Source of the DNA: JANJUO01 sp942492935
GTDB taxonomy: Bacteria; Bacteroidota; Ignavibacteria; Kapaibacteriales; UBA2268
Reading direction: 5' to 3'
DNA: 64,000 nucleotides
Assembly: GCA_942492935.1 (NCBI GenBank)
Contig: OW818654.1
Location: forward strand, 1,674,001 to 1,738,000
In this document: piece by piece, positions 27,254 to 35,721 of the stretch
How positions within the stretch are numbered: position 1 is the stretch's first letter
How the letters are laid out: every line of letters starts with the position of its first letter
The notes under the pieces: model-generated
Databases searched by the model: none
The model's input: only the letters and a program-made list of their open reading frames with translations
What the model was told of the DNA's origin: nothing
Made by a program: the position numbers and the translations under genes

Positions 27254-28297
27254 ATGAAAAAATTTAGTTTATTAATAAGTATAATTGTCTTAATTGTATT
27301 TACTTTTGATGTTGCTTTTTCTTCACCAAATGATACTTATAGTTCATCAAAGGGAGGTGCATTTTCAAAAGTTGGTGCTGCAGGTGCTCAATTCTTGAAA
27401 ATACCTGTAGGTGCAAGAGCAAATGGATTAGCTGGTGCATATACTGCATTAGCAAATGATTTAACTTCGATTTGGTGGAACCCTGCTGGTATGGCAAATG
27501 TAAAGGGTATGAGCGTAGATTTGAATAATACTCAATGGTTTGCAGATTTTGGACATAATTGGGGAGCATTATCAATGCCTTTGGGTGATTTTGTTGCTGC
27601 AGTTAGCTTTACCTCTTTTGGCAAAAGTGACATACCTGTTACTACTATGGAAAGACCAGAAGGAACTGGTGCTAAATATAGTGTAAATGATGTTTCAATA
27701 GCATTATCTGTTGCTGGTTATTTAACAGAACAATTTGCTTTTGGTATTACTGCAAAATATATTAGTAATGAGTTTAGTTCAGTTAATGCTTCTGGCTTGG
27801 CATTCGATGTTGGGTCATTGTATCATACAGGTATTTATGGTATTAATATTGGTTTTGCAATCTTCAATCTTGGTGGCGAGCAACAATATGCTGGTCAAGA
27901 TTTGAGAACTTCAAAAAGTTATAATGATGTATTATGGGCTTCACCATTAGATGCAAATTATATCGCTTACAAATTCTCATTACCAATTGCATTTAGAGCT
28001 GGTGTTTCTTCTGAAGTATATAAAGATGATGAATTTAGTGTACTTTCAGCAGTTGATTTTGTTACATATTCAGATTCACCCGAACAGTTCTCATTAGGTG
28101 CAGAATGTACTTGGAATGATTTATTGGTTGTTAGAGCGGGCTATTTGATTGGTAACGACCAATTTGGTTTTGGTGGTGGTATTGGTTTGAAATATTATAC
28201 TGGTACTTTTGGTGGTAAATTTGATTATTCAATCAATCCAACTGCCAATATTGGCTTGGTACATAGATTATCTGTTGGAATTAATTTAAGTAATTAA
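27254..28297 (+). CDS. PorV/PorQ-family outer-membrane barrel protein
   Basis: The protein has 347 residues. ATG 27254 is chosen because GGAG lies at the right distance and a signal peptide follows (MKKFSLLISIIVLIVFTFDV); ATG 27242 would put GGAG inside the gene. The family marker is the segment KIPVGARANGLAGAYTALAN with SIWWNPAGMA, found in PorV/PorQ proteins, which are FadL-like barrels. PorV shuttles T9SS cargo to the attachment complex and PorQ helps sort it. The end is LSVGINLSN. Position after the giant exoprotein suggests a dedicated partner for that cargo. A strong terminator (28334-28368) closes the unit. Confidence 0.88.
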   Translation: MKKFSLLISIIVLIVFTFDVAFSSPNDTYSSSKGGAFSKVGAAGAQFLKIPVGARANGLAGAYTALANDLTSIWWNPAGMANVKGMSVDLNNTQWFADFGHNWGALSMPLGDFVAAVSFTSFGKSDIPVTTMERPEGTGAKYSVNDVSIALSVAGYLTEQFAFGITAKYISNEFSSVNASGLAFDVGSLYHTGIYGINIGFAIFNLGGEQQYAGQDLRTSKSYNDVLWASPLDANYIAYKFSLPIAFRAGVSSEVYKDDEFSVLSAVDFVTYSDSPEQFSLGAECTWNDLLVVRAGYLIGNDQFGFGGGIGLKYYTGTFGGKFDYSINPTANIGLVHRLSVGINLSN

Positions 28298-28333
28298 AAA
28301 TAATTTCTCAAATTAATACATTTTTTTGGTTTT

Positions 28334-28368
28334 ATTGCCGTTAATACTCATTAACGGCAATTTTTTTT
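28334..28368 (+). terminator. Rho-independent terminator of the TonB/exoprotein/PorV operon
   Basis: ATTGCCGTTAA (28334-28344) pairs perfectly with TTAACGGCAAT (28351-28361) around a six-base loop, and the arm ends in a T-run of eight. Confidence 0.9.
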
Positions 28369-28382
28369 GTCAAAGGTTTATT

Positions 28383-29066
28383 ATGAAAAAAAGTATTTTT
28401 GTTTTTCTGTTGTTAAGTGTAAATTTTATTTTTGGGAAAAATTTCGGTTTAGCGATTGATGGTGCAGTTTTTTATTTTGATGAAAAAAATGTAAAATGGG
28501 AGTTTTATTATTCATTTCCTGATAATACATTCAATTATGTTACTGAAAATGAGAAGATTATCTCCAAAGCTCAATTCAGATTAATTTTGAAATCTAATGA
28601 AAAAATACAATTAGATACAGTATGGCAAAATGTAAATTCTGTAAATCAAATAAATGATATCGGGAAAAAGGAAATCCTTGGTACTAAGTCATTTATCATT
28701 CCAACTGGCGAGTATTCTGTTGGGCTTACAATTACAGACCTTAACAAATTATCAGATGTTCAGAATATTAATTACGAATTAAAAACCAAAAATTTTTCAA
28801 ATGATAAAATCTCTTTAAGCGATATCCAAATTTCTCATTTGATTGAATCACAATTAATAAAATCTTTTGATTGGGAAGAGCAATTTTTAAAAAAGGGCTT
28901 GTTTATTCTACCTAATCCATCATTAGAAGTTACAGGGGAAGACCCTACTATAATTTCATATTTAGAAATATATAATGCAAATAAAATTAGTCCTGATGGA
29001 GTAATAATAAATTATATATTAAAAGATGCTACAAAAAAAGGAAGTACTATTTTATTCTCGCGATAA
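28383..29066 (+). CDS. GWxTD-domain protein, N-terminal part (frame 1 of a frameshifted gene)
   Basis: From ATG 28383 the signal peptide is MKKSIFVFLLLSVNFIFGK; the in-frame TTG at 28326 is rejected because it lies in the terminator. The product so far is a beta-rich periplasmic or surface protein of 227 residues. It ends at TAA 29066 just after the A7 run at 29033-29039. The next frame continues the same fold without a gap in sense. With six A instead of seven the reading becomes ...DATKKEVLFYS..., giving one protein of 475 residues, a usual length for GWxTD proteins, which are characteristic of Bacteroidota/Chlorobi/Ignavibacteria. Either an indel, a sequencing error in the homopolymer, or slippage in vivo explains it. 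Confidence 0.75.
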   Translation: MKKSIFVFLLLSVNFIFGKNFGLAIDGAVFYFDEKNVKWEFYYSFPDNTFNYVTENEKIISKAQFRLILKSNEKIQLDTVWQNVNSVNQINDIGKKEILGTKSFIIPTGEYSVGLTITDLNKLSDVQNINYELKTKNFSNDKISLSDIQISHLIESQLIKSFDWEEQFLKKGLFILPNPSLEVTGEDPTIISYLEIYNANKISPDGVIINYILKDATKKGSTILFSR

Positions 29067-29811
29067 AATTGCTGACTCTGATAAATTATTAGAAACAATA
29101 CAGTTACCTGTAAATGTTATTCCAACTGGTTTGTATTTTTATAATATTACTGTATCATTTCCAAAAGTTAATCCAACCGATTCTGTTTCAATTTCTAAAA
29201 GAATTTATATCATTAACAAAAATGTTCCATTAAAACAACTTGCAGTTTTTTCAGAAGATGAACAATTTGAAAAAAGTGAATTTGCATCTATGATTGATAA
29301 TAGGATTGATTTAGAATTAAGAATGGCTAAAAAGATTGCTACTAGTGAAGAAATAGCTTCTGCTGAAAAATTAGGGACAGTTAAAGCAAAACAAAGATTT
29401 TTGTATAAATTTTGGAATACTCGTGATATTGACACACTTCCAACGATTAATGAAAGGTTAGAGAAATTCAGAAAATCTGTTTCTTTTGCAAATTTACACT
29501 TTCCCCAAGGACTAAAAGAAGGTTGGGATACAGAAAGAGGCGAAATAATGTTGAAATATGGCATTCCAGAAACAAGAAATATTTATGAAGCTGTAGGGGC
29601 TACAAAAGCTTATGAAGAATGGCAATATAATACAATTGAAGGTGGTGCATATTTCTACTTTGCTGACCTTTCTTCAAATAATGGATATATTTTAGTACAT
29701 TCAACTCATCCTAAGCATATATATAATCCCGATTGGTACAATCAATATATTGACAAAAATAGTGAAGTTAATAAACAAAAATATCAAGATTCAAATTTAA
29801 AAGTAAAGTGA
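29026..29811 (+). CDS. GWxTD-domain protein, C-terminal part (shifted frame)
   Basis: This frame holds the domain itself: PTINERLEKFRKSVSFANLH, then EGWDTERGEIMLKYGIPETR, where the family motif GWxTD+G appears as GWDTERG (Asp replaced by Glu), then YEEWQYN and AYFYFAD. The apparent ATG at 29026 lies inside the overlap and has no ribosome site, so this part is unlikely to be an independent gene; it should be read with 28383-29066. The stop overlaps the start of the lipid A acyltransferase by one base (TGATG), so the gene leads the envelope operon. Function of the domain is not established. Confidence 0.78.
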   Translation: MLQKKEVLFYSRDKIADSDKLLETIQLPVNVIPTGLYFYNITVSFPKVNPTDSVSISKRIYIINKNVPLKQLAVFSEDEQFEKSEFASMIDNRIDLELRMAKKIATSEEIASAEKLGTVKAKQRFLYKFWNTRDIDTLPTINERLEKFRKSVSFANLHFPQGLKEGWDTERGEIMLKYGIPETRNIYEAVGATKAYEEWQYNTIEGGAYFYFADLSSNNGYILVHSTHPKHIYNPDWYNQYIDKNSEVNKQKYQDSNLKVK

Positions 29812-30719
29812 TGAAACAGAAAATTGAATTTTATTTAGTTACTGGAATTTTGCTATTATTAGGTGTAATATCATCAAATTTACCTTCTATGTATAGCCGT
29901 GCAAAATTTGGAAGATTAATTGGATGGTTTTTGAGGAATGCAGATAGAAAAAGACAGAAAATCACATTACAAAATATTTCATCAGCGATGCCTGAATTAA
30001 GTAACTCAGAACAATTTCAAATTATGTATGAAAGTTATAATAATCTGGGGATTACACTCGCTGAACTACTTGCATTTCCATCTTTTGATATAAACGATTT
30101 TGAAAAATACATCAAATTTGATAATATTGAATTGGTTAAAGAAGTTTACAATAGAAATAAAGGAATGATTTTACTATCAGGGCATTTTGGCAATTGGGAA
30201 TTGGTTGCATATTGTATTTCTTTATTTACCAAAGTCCCAGTTACAGTTATTGTAAAGCCCCAAAAAAATAAAATTGCAGATAAGTTTTTGAATGATTACA
30301 GGAGTAAGGGAGGCAATAAGTTAGTTTCAATGTATAATGCTAAAAGAGCTTTGATAAGTGTTGTTAGAGCCAAAGAAGCATTAGCATTACTTGCTGACCA
30401 AAGTGCAAATGAATCTGTGGATATATTTGTTGATTTTTTTGGGAAACCTGCCTTAACTTTTACCACACCGGCTGCTCTTGCACTAAGGTTTGATGTGCCT
30501 ATAATTATAGGGTTTTCGGTGCGTCAAAAAGATGGCTCTTATAGAGTAGCTTTGCAGGAAATGAAATTTGATGATTTAAATAGTGATGATGAAGGTATAA
30601 GAGAATTAACTCAAAGACATGTGAAAATTTTGGAAAATGCAATTCGTGAAAATCCGCATTTGTGGGCTTGGCAACATAGAAGATGGAAGCATCAACCAAA
30701 GGATAGCAATGTTAGTTAA
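29811..30719 (+). CDS. Lipid A biosynthesis (lauroyl-type) acyltransferase, LpxL/HtrB family
   Basis: The protein has 302 residues from ATG 29811 (an in-frame GTG at 29808 is possible). One N-terminal hydrophobic segment (LVTGILLLLGVISSN) anchors it to the inner membrane. The catalytic motif HFGNWE (H125, E130, the HX4E pair) lies in a LSGHFGNWELV context; LADQSANESVDIFVDFFGKP is the second conserved block. It transfers a secondary acyl chain from acyl-ACP to lipid A. It is coupled with the GWxTD gene upstream and overlaps the GT9 gene downstream, an LPS/envelope operon. Confidence 0.92.
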   Translation: MKQKIEFYLVTGILLLLGVISSNLPSMYSRAKFGRLIGWFLRNADRKRQKITLQNISSAMPELSNSEQFQIMYESYNNLGITLAELLAFPSFDINDFEKYIKFDNIELVKEVYNRNKGMILLSGHFGNWELVAYCISLFTKVPVTVIVKPQKNKIADKFLNDYRSKGGNKLVSMYNAKRALISVVRAKEALALLADQSANESVDIFVDFFGKPALTFTTPAALALRFDVPIIIGFSVRQKDGSYRVALQEMKFDDLNSDDEGIRELTQRHVKILENAIRENPHLWAWQHRRWKHQPKDSNVS

Positions 30720-31755
30720 TCCTAAAATTTCTAATTTCAAAACTATTGCAATTATTCATACAGCGTTCATTGGAGATGTTACACTTGTTTTGTATTTGGC
30801 AGATTACATTAAAAAAATCCATCTTAATGCTGAATTAATACTTGTTACAACACCTGTTTCTAAATCACTCGGTGATATTTGTGATGCAATTGATGAAACA
30901 ATTGTGTACGATAAACGATATGCAAATAAAGGTATTAGTGGAATATTTCAAATTTCGGATATTTTAAAAGAAAGAAATGTTGATTTGATAATTGCTCCAC
31001 ATAAGTCTTTGCGAACTACATTGCTGTCATTTTTTTCAAGAGCAGAATTTTCTGTTGGATTTGCTCAAGCTAATCTATCTTTTTTATATAAATTTAGAGA
31101 AAAGTATAGAAATGATTTGAATGAAATAAACAGAAATTTGAGTTTGTTGAATTGCTTTGAATTTGATAAAACAATTCCACAAAATAATATAATCAACTTA
31201 AGACTCGATAATAAAACTATTGAGAATGTTAATAAAAGTCAAATTGCACATAATTTATATAATAATTATATTGTCATTGCTCCCGGCTCGGTATGGAGTA
31301 CAAAGAGATGGAGTGTTGAGTATTTTGTTGAATTGGTTAAAATGATTGAAAAAACTGGTGTTAAGTGTGTATTGTCAGGTTCAAAATCTGATGTTGAAAT
31401 TTGCACTTACATTGCAGAAAATACAAACTCTATTGATTTATCAGGAAAAACAAGCATTCCAGAAACAATTTTATTATTGAAAAATGCAACACTATTAATT
31501 ACAAATGATAGCGCCCCAATTCATTTTGCTGGTTTAGTCAAATGTAGAACAATTGCAATTTTTGGTCCTACAATTCCGGAGTTTGGTTTTGCACCTACTG
31601 GAAAAGATGATATTGTAATTGAAAATAAAGAAATTAAATGCCGTCCTTGCGGGATGCATGGACATAAAATATGTCCAATTAAGACACATATTTGTATGAC
31701 AAGCATAAAACCTGATAAAGTTTATAAACAAATTGAATCAATTATTTGCAAATAA
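30709..31755 (+). CDS. Glycosyltransferase family 9 (heptosyltransferase-like)
   Basis: The protein has 348 residues. ATG 30709 (MLVNPKISNFKTIAIIHTAF) is chosen over the TTG at 30637; it overlaps the acyltransferase by 11 bases. The N-terminal Rossmann start IIHTAFIGDVTL matches the family, as does IVIAPGSVWSTKRWSVEYF, and the donor-site loop reads ITNDSAPIHFAG. A Cys-containing C-terminal segment (CRPCGMHGHKICPIKTHIC) occurs in many family members. It probably adds heptose or another sugar to the LPS core in the cytoplasm. Confidence 0.9.
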   Translation: MLVNPKISNFKTIAIIHTAFIGDVTLVLYLADYIKKIHLNAELILVTTPVSKSLGDICDAIDETIVYDKRYANKGISGIFQISDILKERNVDLIIAPHKSLRTTLLSFFSRAEFSVGFAQANLSFLYKFREKYRNDLNEINRNLSLLNCFEFDKTIPQNNIINLRLDNKTIENVNKSQIAHNLYNNYIVIAPGSVWSTKRWSVEYFVELVKMIEKTGVKCVLSGSKSDVEICTYIAENTNSIDLSGKTSIPETILLLKNATLLITNDSAPIHFAGLVKCRTIAIFGPTIPEFGFAPTGKDDIVIENKEIKCRPCGMHGHKICPIKTHICMTSIKPDKVYKQIESIICK

Positions 31756-31807
31756 CTAAAAAATGTAATATATTAGTTTCTTTTTAATTTATAATGATGA
31801 AAAATCT

Positions 31808-32323
31808 ATGGAAGATATAACTTTAAGAATTAATGAAACGGATTATCCAGTCCATTACGATAAGTCCGAATATGGCAAAGTATTTATAGCAGGAAAACCA
31901 TTTGAAATTGAACTTTTAAAAAAATTTGGTGATGATGTGTTTTCTTTTGCTGTAAATCAAAGATTGTATCAAGTGGATTTTGATTTTGATGAAAATGATA
32001 ATCTGCAAATTTCATTGAACGGTATGGTATATGACATTGAAATTTCTACAGATACAAAGAAAATGCTGTCTAAATATATCAGTGAGAGCGGAATTGGCAA
32101 AGTCAAAAGTGGAGGTATTATCAAAGCTCCTATGCCTGGGCTTGTAATAAAAATTTTAGTTGAAGAAGGAATGAGTGTAATGGCAGGAGATAAGTTAATT
32201 ATTGTTGAAGCAATGAAAATGGAAAATATATTAAAGTCAACGATAAATGGCACAATCAAGAAAATTCACGCAAAAGAAGGTCAAGCTGTAGATAAAGATG
32301 CTATTTTAATTGAAATTGTATAA
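31808..32323 (+). CDS. Biotin carboxyl carrier protein (biotin/lipoyl attachment domain)
   Basis: The protein has 171 residues. The C-terminal domain (about 100-171) begins GGIIKAPMPGLVIKILVEEG and contains the biotinylation motif EAMKMEN with K137. The N-terminal 100 residues are beta-rich and resemble the leader part of propionyl/methylmalonyl-CoA carboxylase or decarboxylase carriers more than AccB, which has a Pro/Ala-rich linker. Neither a biotin carboxylase nor a carboxyltransferase lies alongside. The partner is therefore elsewhere in the genome. Confidence 0.88.
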   Translation: MEDITLRINETDYPVHYDKSEYGKVFIAGKPFEIELLKKFGDDVFSFAVNQRLYQVDFDFDENDNLQISLNGMVYDIEISTDTKKMLSKYISESGIGKVKSGGIIKAPMPGLVIKILVEEGMSVMAGDKLIIVEAMKMENILKSTINGTIKKIHAKEGQAVDKDAILIEIV

Positions 32324-32361
32324 TTGCTGTATTTGTGTTTAAATTATTAATTGGATAGAAA

Positions 32362-33141
32362 ATGTTCGGATTTATTGCTTTGATAGGCAGGATGTTAATC
32401 AATTTTGCAAGGGAATTTGGTGAAATTACAATATTATCATTTAGAATTGGTAAATTTTTCCCAAGAATAATAAAAGATAGAAAGTTAGTTATTGAACAAA
32501 TGGCAATTGTAGGAGCTGACTCACTACCATTGGTTATTTTAATTGGTTCTTTTACAGGAGCAATTGCAGCTTTGCAAGCAACTAATTTATTTGATAAATT
32601 TAATTTAGTGGGAATTGCAAAGCCATTTATTGGCTCTTCTATCGCTACTGTTGTGTTTACCGAACTAACTCCTGTATTGACTGCACTTGTGATTGCAGGG
32701 CGTGTTGGTGCGTCTATGGCGGCTCAGCTTGGCACAATGAAAGTTACTGAACAAATTGATGCATTAGAAATGATGGCAATAGACAAAGACAGGTATTTGG
32801 GGATGCCAAGAGCAGTAGCAGCTTTAATTATGATGCCTTTACTTGCTGTATTTTCTAATATCGTTGCACTTGCAGGTGGTTATATTTTGACAATGATTAA
32901 ATTTTCTTTCAGCTTTGAAATATTTTTTGATTCAGTTCAAAGATTTTTCAAAGTAGCAGAGATAATGCAGGGTTTGTTGAAAAGTTTTGTATTTGGAGGA
33001 GTTACAGCTTTGATTGGTGTTCATGTTGGTTTCAATACATCTGGTGGAGCAGAAGGAGTTGGTAATAGTACTGTTAGAGCATTTACCATTTCTGCGGCTT
33101 CAATCTTGATTATTGATGCAATATTTGGATATATTTGGTAA
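32362..33141 (+). CDS. MlaE-family ABC transporter permease
   Basis: The protein has 259 residues with about five or six membrane segments and the family core ELTPVLTALVIAGRVGASMA followed by EQIDALEMMAIDKDRYLGMP, the signature of MlaE permeases. Mla-type systems move phospholipids or other hydrophobic molecules between inner and outer membrane. MlaF (ATPase) and MlaD (MCE protein) are not adjacent, so partners must be elsewhere. The GT4 gene starts 6 bases after the stop. Confidence 0.9.
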   Translation: MFGFIALIGRMLINFAREFGEITILSFRIGKFFPRIIKDRKLVIEQMAIVGADSLPLVILIGSFTGAIAALQATNLFDKFNLVGIAKPFIGSSIATVVFTELTPVLTALVIAGRVGASMAAQLGTMKVTEQIDALEMMAIDKDRYLGMPRAVAALIMMPLLAVFSNIVALAGGYILTMIKFSFSFEIFFDSVQRFFKVAEIMQGLLKSFVFGGVTALIGVHVGFNTSGGAEGVGNSTVRAFTISAASILIIDAIFGYIW

Positions 33142-33146
33142 TTTTT

Positions 33147-34274
33147 ATGGAAAAGAATGAAAAAGTAAATATACTTTACGTTAGTCATTATCCTCATTAT
33201 AGGATGGGTGGACAAAAAAGTATGCTTGCTTTAATTGAAAACTTAAATACTGACAAATTCAAGCCAATTGTACTTGCTCCTGAAGAGGGGGAATTACTCT
33301 CTAAAGCTCGGCAATTATATTGCAAAACTTATCAATTAGAATTGTATCCACTAAAACCAAAGAATTTTTTTAAAGTTTTATCAACAATCCGCAAAATAAT
33401 AAAAATTGTAAATGATAATAACATTTCTATAATTCATACTGATACTGAAAGAGATGCATTTGTATTTGGAATTGCCAAATATTTCACTAAAGCAAAATTA
33501 ATTTGGCATTCAAGATTATCTCGTCCTGATTCTATAGATAGTATTATAACAAAATTTGCAGATGGAATCATACTTATATCCAATGATATTAAATATAGAT
33601 TTAAAAATTTCAGCAAAATTGAAAACAAAACATCAACTATTTTCAATGGTGTATTTTGTGATATTTTCAAACCTATTGATAGTTTGCCACTTAGGAATCA
33701 ATACAAATTACCCAAAGGGAAATTTATAGTGTCATTTATTGGACAATTGAATGAAGGGAAGGGTATATTTGATATTTTAGAAGCAGCTAAATTATTTAAT
33801 AATTCCGATGAAAGAAGTGAAGTTCTTTTTTTATTAATTGGCAAAGCTAATGATAAAGAAGTTTTGAAAAAAATTGATAAATTTATCTCTCAGAATAATT
33901 TAGAAGAAATTGTTCGATTAATTGAGCATCAAAAAGATATACATAAGTGGATGCAAGCGTCTGACATAATTATTCTACCATCTTTTGAAGGTGTGGAAGG
34001 TATGGGTAGAGTTTTAATCGAAGGTATGGCTTGTGGTAAACCTGTTATTGGTACAAGAATATCAGGCATTAAGGAAGCAATAAGCAAAGATGTAGGAATT
34101 TTAATAGATGAAAAATCACCTAATCAAATATATGATGCCGTCAATGTTTTAATAAATGATAAAGATTTATACAATTCATATTCAATTGCAGCAAGACAAA
34201 GAGCATTATCTCATTTTGATATTATTAAACATGCCAAGAATGTGGAAGATTTTTATTTCAAAATTCTTCAATAG
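33147..34274 (+). CDS. Glycosyltransferase, GT4/GT1-type fold
   Basis: The protein has 375 residues from ATG 33147. The N-terminal part shows HYPHYRMGGQKSMLALIENL (acceptor-binding GG loop), and the C-terminal part shows IGQLNEGKGIFDILEAA and the donor motif EGMGRVLIEGMACGKPVIG (E-x7-E). It retains GT-B architecture and should use a nucleotide-sugar donor to build LPS or capsular glycan. It is the last gene of the envelope cluster and ends within an 18-bp palindrome. Confidence 0.9.
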   Translation: MEKNEKVNILYVSHYPHYRMGGQKSMLALIENLNTDKFKPIVLAPEEGELLSKARQLYCKTYQLELYPLKPKNFFKVLSTIRKIIKIVNDNNISIIHTDTERDAFVFGIAKYFTKAKLIWHSRLSRPDSIDSIITKFADGIILISNDIKYRFKNFSKIENKTSTIFNGVFCDIFKPIDSLPLRNQYKLPKGKFIVSFIGQLNEGKGIFDILEAAKLFNNSDERSEVLFLLIGKANDKEVLKKIDKFISQNNLEEIVRLIEHQKDIHKWMQASDIIILPSFEGVEGMGRVLIEGMACGKPVIGTRISGIKEAISKDVGILIDEKSPNQIYDAVNVLINDKDLYNSYSIAARQRALSHFDIIKHAKNVEDFYFKILQ

Positions 34275-34289
34275 TGAAACGTTTCACTA
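34272..34289. repeat. 18-bp perfect palindrome over the GT4 stop codon
   Basis: TAGTGAAACGTTTCACTA is a perfect inverted repeat whose first three bases are the GT4 stop codon. It sits just ahead of the terminator. It might be a protein-binding site or part of the RNA 3' end. Confidence 0.5.
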
Positions 34290-34295
34290 AAGAAA

Positions 34296-34322
34296 AAAAC
34301 CCATATTTTAAATATGGGTTTT
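34296..34322. terminator. Bidirectional terminator between GT4 and sucC
   Basis: AAAACCCATATTT and AAATATGGGTTTT form a long stem with a minimal loop, A-rich before and T-rich after, so it can serve both converging transcripts. Confidence 0.85.
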
Positions 34323-34343
34323 AATTTTTAGAAAGAAATTTGG

Positions 34344-35582
34344 TTATGCAGCAAAAACTTCTGTTACTAATTTAGCAGCTTCTTCAAAGTTCAATGCTAC
34401 TTTGAATTCCATATCGCTATTTTTTAACATAATAGATGCTTCTTTTGCATTTGTTCCATCAAGTCTAATAATAACAGGTAAATCAACTTTAACTGTTTTT
34501 AAAGCTGTGATAATACCTTCTGCTACTCTATCACAACGAACAATACCACCAAAAATATTGATTAATACTGCTTTTACGTTAGGGTCACTTAACATTATTC
34601 TGAAAGCATTTGAAATTCTTTCAGGGTTAGCTCCACCGCCTACATCAAGGAAATTAGCTGGTCTTCCACCGGAAAGTTGGATTAAATCCATAGTAGCCAT
34701 AGCTAATCCTGCACCATTAACCATACAACCAACGTTACCATCTAATTTGATATAATTTAGATTATAATTTGATGCTTCAACTTCCAAAGGTGATTCCTCA
34801 GAAATATCACGCATTTCCTCATATTCAGGATGTCTGTAAAGTGCATTTTCATCAAAAGTAATTTTAGCATCGAGTGCTAAAATTTTTCCATCTGTTGTCA
34901 AAACTAAAGGATTAATTTCCATCAAACTGCAATCCAAATCTTCATAAGCTTTTACAAGATTTGTGATGAAATAGATGAAGTTTTTGAATGCGTCACCCTT
35001 TAAGCCCAATCCAAACGCTAAAGTACGTGCTTGGTAAGATTGGAATCCAAACTTAGGGTCAATAAATTCTTTGATAATTTTTTCAGGAGTTTCTTCTGCA
35101 ACTTTTTCAATTTCAACACCACCCTCTGTTGAAACCATAACGCAATTCATTCCAGAAGCTCTATCGAGAACGATACCTGCATAAAATTCTTTTTCAATTG
35201 AAACACCTTCTTCAATTAGAAGTCTGTTTACGATGCTACCTTCAGCACCTGTTTGAATTGTAATAAGTTTATTGCCTAATATTGCTTTTGAATATTGGTA
35301 TGCTTTATCTGCAATATTGCCGTCTTTAATAATTGTAACGCCTTTTACAGGTTTTTCAAACAAAACTTGTTCGTTACCTGTATTAACATCAATTACAGTT
35401 CCTTTTCCTCTACCACCAGCATGAATCTGTGATTTTAATACAATAACATTTTGTCCCTTTGATTCAAATTCATCATATACAATTTTGCCAGCATCTTCTG
35501 CTGCAAAAATCACAAATCCTTTGAGTGTAGGAACATTATAACGTCTCAAAAGCTCTTTGGCTTGATGTTCGTGTATTTTCAT
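34344..35582 (-). CDS. sucC: Succinate-CoA ligase (ADP-forming) subunit beta
   Basis: The protein has 412 residues. The start MKIHEHQAKELLRRYNVPTL is the SucC signature; GGRGKGTVIDVNTGNEQV belongs to the ATP-grasp domain. The C-terminal ligase domain shows FLDVGGGANPERI and NIFGGIVRCDRVAEGI. It is some 20 residues longer than the E. coli protein (388), as in other Bacteroidota. It forms the TCA-cycle enzyme making succinate and ATP from succinyl-CoA with SucD, which is not adjacent. This gene is transcribed alone, against the envelope cluster. Confidence 0.96.
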   Translation of the reverse strand: MKIHEHQAKELLRRYNVPTLKGFVIFAAEDAGKIVYDEFESKGQNVIVLKSQIHAGGRGKGTVIDVNTGNEQVLFEKPVKGVTIIKDGNIADKAYQYSKAILGNKLITIQTGAEGSIVNRLLIEEGVSIEKEFYAGIVLDRASGMNCVMVSTEGGVEIEKVAEETPEKIIKEFIDPKFGFQSYQARTLAFGLGLKGDAFKNFIYFITNLVKAYEDLDCSLMEINPLVLTTDGKILALDAKITFDENALYRHPEYEEMRDISEESPLEVEASNYNLNYIKLDGNVGCMVNGAGLAMATMDLIQLSGGRPANFLDVGGGANPERISNAFRIMLSDPNVKAVLINIFGGIVRCDRVAEGIITALKTVKVDLPVIIRLDGTNAKEASIMLKNSDMEFKVALNFEEAAKLVTEVFAA

Positions 35583-35721
35583 TTATCAACTCTATAATTA
35601 AAAAAACATTATTTCTTTTTTACAATTGTTTATATATCAAAGAATATAATCGAAATTATGATTTAAATATTTTACAATTTCTCTTATTTAGCAAAAAATT
35701 AATAAACATATCACATTTTAT

